From Anaerolineaceae bacterium (lineage in GTDB: Bacteria; Chloroflexota; Anaerolineae; Anaerolineales; Anaerolineaceae), in NCBI GenBank assembly GCA_030653365.1, contig JAURZL010000018.1, forward strand, positions 186,001-250,000: a stretch of 64,000 nucleotides of DNA, written 5' to 3'. The position numbers were made by a program, and so were the translations under genes. A model generated the notes under the pieces. It had not been told where the DNA came from and searched no databases. It saw only the letters and a list, made by a program, of their open reading frames with translations. Shown here in pieces: positions 61,614 to 64,000 of this stretch. Positions within the stretch are counted from its first letter, which is position 1. Every line of letters begins with the position of its first letter.

Positions 61614-62435
61614 TTATTTTACCGGGAAGATTGCGGTCAGGATCTTATTTGCAGTCTCCCGGATCAGGTCTAAGCGGTCAAGAATTTTTCTACCGTCTGC
61701 GTCCCAAATTGCGAGGTAGTTGGGAGATTTAAGATCTTTGATTTCTAACGCTCTGGCCACAACATAGGCGATGGCTTCGGCTTCGAGTTCGACTTCCTGG
61801 CGTGGTCTCTTTTTCGATTTTTCGTTATGGTGCAGGAGCTCATGCGCGATTTCATGAATTAAGGTCTTTGTGCCTGCTGTGGGGTCGAGAGTGATCTCTC
61901 CTCCTGCGCTGTATCCCTGCGCTCCTATGTCGCTGAGGTCTTTAATATCGACTTTGATATTAAGTGATTTGGCATATCTGATCAGCATATCTTCCAGTTC
62001 CGGGTATTTCTCCGGGCTTTTCCATTCCGGGGCTTCTGGTAGTGGCTCTCCGTCTGTCTGTGTGACATCAAAAACATACACGGTTTTAAATCTCATCTCC
62101 TGGGCGATAATTTTTCCATCTTCTTCCAGAACCTTGATGCCACATGGAGCAAGGATCGGGATCCCTTTTTCACCTTTTTTCACGTAACGTTTTTTCTTTA
62201 GCCAGTCATTGAAACCAGCGACGAGGGTCGCGTCAGGTTTGAACAGATAAATAAAAAATTGGTTTGATACGCTGTATCGGTAGAATGACGCGCAAAATTT
62301 CAAATAATTCTGCATAATTTCACTGATCCGGGCTGCGTCTGTTTCCTTTGCCAGGTCTTTAATAAACGAGGTCAATTTTTTGTTAAGCTCTGCCGGGCTG
62401 TTTGGATTGGATTGTTTTTCTATTGTGTTTTTCAT
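61614..62435 (-). CDS. ArdC-like antirestriction protein with zinc metallopeptidase domain
   Basis: A 273-residue protein. The N-terminal ~115 residues match the ssDNA-binding ArdC_N domain (Y-R-Y-S-V-S-N-Q-F-F-I-Y, then W-L-K-K-K-R-Y-V-K-K-G-E-K-G-I-P-I). The C-terminal domain has H-E-I-A-H-E-L-L-H-H, a zinc protease motif, with a downstream E-x-E-A-E-A-I-A-Y-V-V. Such proteins protect incoming plasmid DNA from restriction in a new host. ATG at 62435 chosen (AGGAA upstream). It marks this region as a mobile element. Confidence 0.85.
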   Translation of the reverse strand: MKNTIEKQSNPNSPAELNKKLTSFIKDLAKETDAARISEIMQNYLKFCASFYRYSVSNQFFIYLFKPDATLVAGFNDWLKKKRYVKKGEKGIPILAPCGIKVLEEDGKIIAQEMRFKTVYVFDVTQTDGEPLPEAPEWKSPEKYPELEDMLIRYAKSLNIKVDIKDLSDIGAQGYSAGGEITLDPTAGTKTLIHEIAHELLHHNEKSKKRPRQEVELEAEAIAYVVARALEIKDLKSPNYLAIWDADGRKILDRLDLIRETANKILTAIFPVK

Positions 62436-62461
62436 TGTCTGGATTCCTATTTTTTGTGATG

Positions 62462-62496
62462 TTGCCAGCTGGTGAGCTGGGGGCACCAGCTGGCAA
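62462..62496. terminator. Intercistronic hairpin
   Basis: TTGCCAGCTGGTG (62462-62474) and CACCAGCTGGCAA (62484-62496), a perfect 13-bp stem between two minus-strand genes. On the minus strand CATCACAAAAAATAGG follows, so it is probably an RNA-stabilising or attenuating hairpin rather than a full terminator. Confidence 0.55.
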
Positions 62497-62503
62497 TTGG
62501 TGG

Positions 62504-62833
62504 TTAAACCTGAGCGGCTTTTTTGGCTCTGATTGCGATGCGGCTTTTACCTGCTACGTTCATTTGCTGCGGATAAAGCGAGATCTTTCTCCCTATCCAC
62601 TGATCGGTATCATCGGATTGCAGAATACTGGCGACCTGCTCTGCCAGGGTACGGGATAAAATAACTCCCTTTTGGGTTTCCTTGAAATAAAGGACAAAGC
62701 GGTCCATGGGTGGCTGGCCAGCATGCGGACTGAGTTTTTCAACTGCCATGGATTCGATTGTCACGTTTACGGTATTTCCGTTTAAGTCTGCGCCTGTGGC
62801 GTATTTGCGGGGGAACATGTTATTAAGTTTCAT
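62504..62833 (-). CDS. Phage/plasmid-type DNA-metabolism protein of unknown function
   Basis: A 109-residue basic protein: F-P-R-K-Y-A-T-G-A-D-L-N-G-N-T-V-N-V-T-I, R-F-V-L-Y-F-K-E-T-Q-K-G-V-I-L, then D-D-T-D-Q-W-I-G-R-K-I-S-L-Y-P. This is a widespread arrangement in phage and plasmid proteins found near recombination or ssDNA-annealing genes, probably an OB-like fold. I chose the ATG at 62833 because GAGGA, 9 bases upstream, overlaps the end of the preceding gene; an ATG at 62848 is also in frame. Translation is probably coupled to that gene. Confidence 0.65.
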   Translation of the reverse strand: MKLNNMFPRKYATGADLNGNTVNVTIESMAVEKLSPHAGQPPMDRFVLYFKETQKGVILSRTLAEQVASILQSDDTDQWIGRKISLYPQQMNVAGKSRIAIRAKKAAQV

Positions 62834-62837
62834 CAGA

Positions 62838-63134
62838 TTAATCCTCATAAAGTTCTAATAAATTATTTTTTGCTTTGTCGAGCATTGCCAATGCGGAAGA
62901 TTTTTCCATGTCTTTAATTACTGCTAAGGATCGATATTCGTGGAGCATGTTTCTGAAATTTTCGACTTCTTGATCAGTAGAATTGGGATCTACTTCCCGG
63001 GGATCATAATCCGCTAATATGCCGTAAAGTGTCCAATAATTATTGGATACGCAGCGCAGGGTATCATAAGTAGCTTCTGCTTTTTTTACATCTAAAAAAG
63101 CTTTTTTAATTGCAATTGATTCTGATAAGTCCAT
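62838..63134 (-). CDS. Small helical protein of unknown function
   Basis: A 98-residue, acidic, mostly helical protein, no family recognised. It has AAGGATT before the ATG and ends 4 bases from the chosen start of the next gene. Its position in a row of short minus-strand genes is typical of phage and plasmid operons. Confidence 0.6.
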   Translation of the reverse strand: MDLSESIAIKKAFLDVKKAEATYDTLRCVSNNYWTLYGILADYDPREVDPNSTDQEVENFRNMLHEYRSLAVIKDMEKSSALAMLDKAKNNLLELYED

Positions 63135-63157
63135 TTGAAATCCTTTCTTTTTTTTAT

Positions 63158-63189
63158 GCCGGATGGGCTGGGATCCATCCGGCTTTTTT
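63158..63189. terminator. Hairpin between small plasmid-type genes
   Basis: GCCGGATGG (63158-63166) and CCATCCGGC (63175-63183), followed by TTTTTT on the plus strand only. For the minus-strand genes it is an intercistronic hairpin directly before the GAAAGGA ribosome site. Confidence 0.6.
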
Positions 63190-63194
63190 GATAA

Positions 63195-63482
63195 TTATTT
63201 TTCTGAATATGCTTTAATCCATTGATCAAAACCTAAATAATCAGATTTGCGGTTATCTGCTGCATCATCGAACAGATCGCAGATACTTGATAGTTTTTCC
63301 CAAGCTTCATCCAAACACATGGACAAATACGGGTCAATATCCGGGTCACAAAACTCAGGCAAGGTTGATTGAAAATCACAAAGGGCTTTTTGGAGAACTA
63401 CGTTAATTTGATTTGAAATCTCGTGATTTTTTTTACTTCTGTTTCTAAACTTGATTAAGATTTGGGGGACTTCTTTGGACAT
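63195..63482 (-). CDS. Small acidic protein of unknown function
   Basis: A 95-residue protein with two predicted helices (L-Q-K-A-L-C-D-F-Q-S-T-L and L-S-M-C-L-D-E-A-W-E-K-L) and three Cys. No family recognised. GAAAGGAATCC precedes the ATG. It belongs to the same minus-strand row. Confidence 0.55.
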   Translation of the reverse strand: MSKEVPQILIKFRNRSKKNHEISNQINVVLQKALCDFQSTLPEFCDPDIDPYLSMCLDEAWEKLSSICDLFDDAADNRKSDYLGFDQWIKAYSEK

Positions 63483-63521
63483 TTTAGGATTCCTTTCTAT
63501 TTTTGATTTATGACTAAAAAA

Positions 63522-64000
63522 TTAAAATAATGGCAGACCTGTGAACCACTGGAAGCAAGGGAAACCAAAAAAATGAGATGCTTGCCAGAAACCGGAAACT
63601 GAACGAAGGGGAGCGGGAGCGCCAGAAAAACCACACGGGATGACATAAACGATTTGATTTTTTCTGACTGCCTCGGCAGCGACCTTAAGCGAACCGGGAC
63701 TGAAGCGCGTCGAAAGAAAAAATACCGAACCGGCGCAACCAGACAGAGCAACTTTCGATCGGCGCATTAATCGCGCTTTGAGGGGAAGGCTTAAAGGACC
63801 ACCTGCCAAAAAAGAGACTGGAGCGCCTGCCTTTTTTGCTGCTAAAACCGGGATGAAAGCAGAAGCAGAAAAAGAACCTTCACCAGACTCTGAGAACTGA
63901 GCGAAAACAGACAAGCGGGAAGGATCACATCCCAAAGCAGCTTCTATAACTGCTTCATCTGCGCCAGTGGCGCAACCGACATTAACAAAACAACCTACCT
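63522..64000 (-). CDS. SLOG/DprA-like nucleotide-binding protein, C-terminal part
   Basis: The minus-strand frame is open from the window end and runs 478 bases to its stop at 63522. It reads V-N-V-G-C-A-T-G-A-D-E-A-V-I-E-A-A, then L-S-L-P-L-K-A-R-L-M-R-R-S, then S-P-G-S-L-K-V-A-A-E-A-V and Y-V-I-P-C-G-F-S-G-A-P-A-P-L. The G-C-x-x-G-A-D and P-G-S segments fit a Rossmann-like SLOG/DprA domain often encoded on plasmids and ICEs. The start lies outside the window. The last ~30 residues are Phe/Trp-rich and unusual. A low internal match to known domains is possible. Confidence 0.6.
   Translation of the reverse strand, partial: VGCFVNVGCATGADEAVIEAALGCDPSRLSVFAQFSESGEGSFSASAFIPVLAAKKAGAPVSFLAGGPLSLPLKARLMRRSKVALSGCAGSVFFLSTRFSPGSLKVAAEAVRKNQIVYVIPCGFSGAPAPLRSVSGFWQASHFFGFPCFQWFTGLPLF

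Noticed and set aside
1..64000. CRISPR arrays
   Set aside because: No regularly spaced short direct repeats with unique spacers were seen. The repeats found are few, long and diverged.

Overview
The window is AT-rich bacterial chromosome. It carries a long HEAT-repeat protein, a BTAD/MalT-type giant regulator and a second MalT-LuxR regulator, a branched-chain amino-acid-type transporter beside acyl-CoA genes, and genes that appear to start directly behind TATAAT boxes. Together these fit a member of the Anaerolineae (Chloroflexota) best; this is an inference from gene content, as no rRNA or marker tree is available here.

Bases 1-17,100 hold housekeeping genes: the end of a site-2 protease, a HEAT protein, acylphosphatase, the repair pair uvrB/mfd with pth behind them, envelope proteins, NAD(P)HX repair, a spermidine-synthase-like membrane protein, a DUF1461 gene broken by one in-frame stop, phosphoglycerate mutase and an S9 peptidase. 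Bases 17,100-21,100 hold a UgpC/MalK-type ATPase, a PLP aminotransferase and a YcaQ-like glycosylase.

Bases 21,100-34,100 (minus strand) are a block of livJ-livG-livF-livH-livM-type transporter genes and, upstream in the same direction, eight acyl-CoA genes (FabG, KAS III-like, CoA-transferase, two alpha/beta hydrolases, thiolase, DUF35 protein, MaoC). They look like one uptake and acyl-CoA conversion pathway, probably controlled by the BTAD regulator at 34.3-37.5 kb. Bases 37,500-44,300 hold a histidine phosphatase, a membrane protein, a heterodimeric ABC exporter with one degenerate ATP site, and a possible ART-fold protein. A palindromic repeat recurs in intergenic gaps between 16.6 and 39.6 kb.

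Bases 44,300-60,750 are accessory DNA and the most unusual part. From about 53.5 to 60.6 kb the genes are arranged as integron-type gene cassettes. Each ORF sits between a G^TT boundary and a ~130-bp imperfect palindrome with attC architecture, and for two cassettes the first ten bases are the exact reverse complement of the ten bases ending in the AAC of the cassette's own attC. No integron integrase is present, so this is an attC cluster without integrase (CALIN-like). Cassette cargo includes an APH-fold kinase, a membrane protein, a GNAT acetyltransferase, secreted proteins and a DUF7000-like protein. Debris of a repeated cassette (family A) occurs seven times and a second repeat (family B) three times. 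Embedded at 46.8-52.9 kb is a separate module: a LuxR regulator followed by small membrane proteins and an oxidoreductase, three of which share the same 5' leader, plus several broken genes.

A tRNA-Met (minus strand, 60.85-60.92 kb) with its terminator closes this region. Bases 61,200-64,000 (minus strand) carry plasmid/ICE-type genes: an autoregulated small DNA-binding protein, an ArdC-like antirestriction metallopeptidase, small phage/plasmid-type proteins and a SLOG-like protein running off the window.
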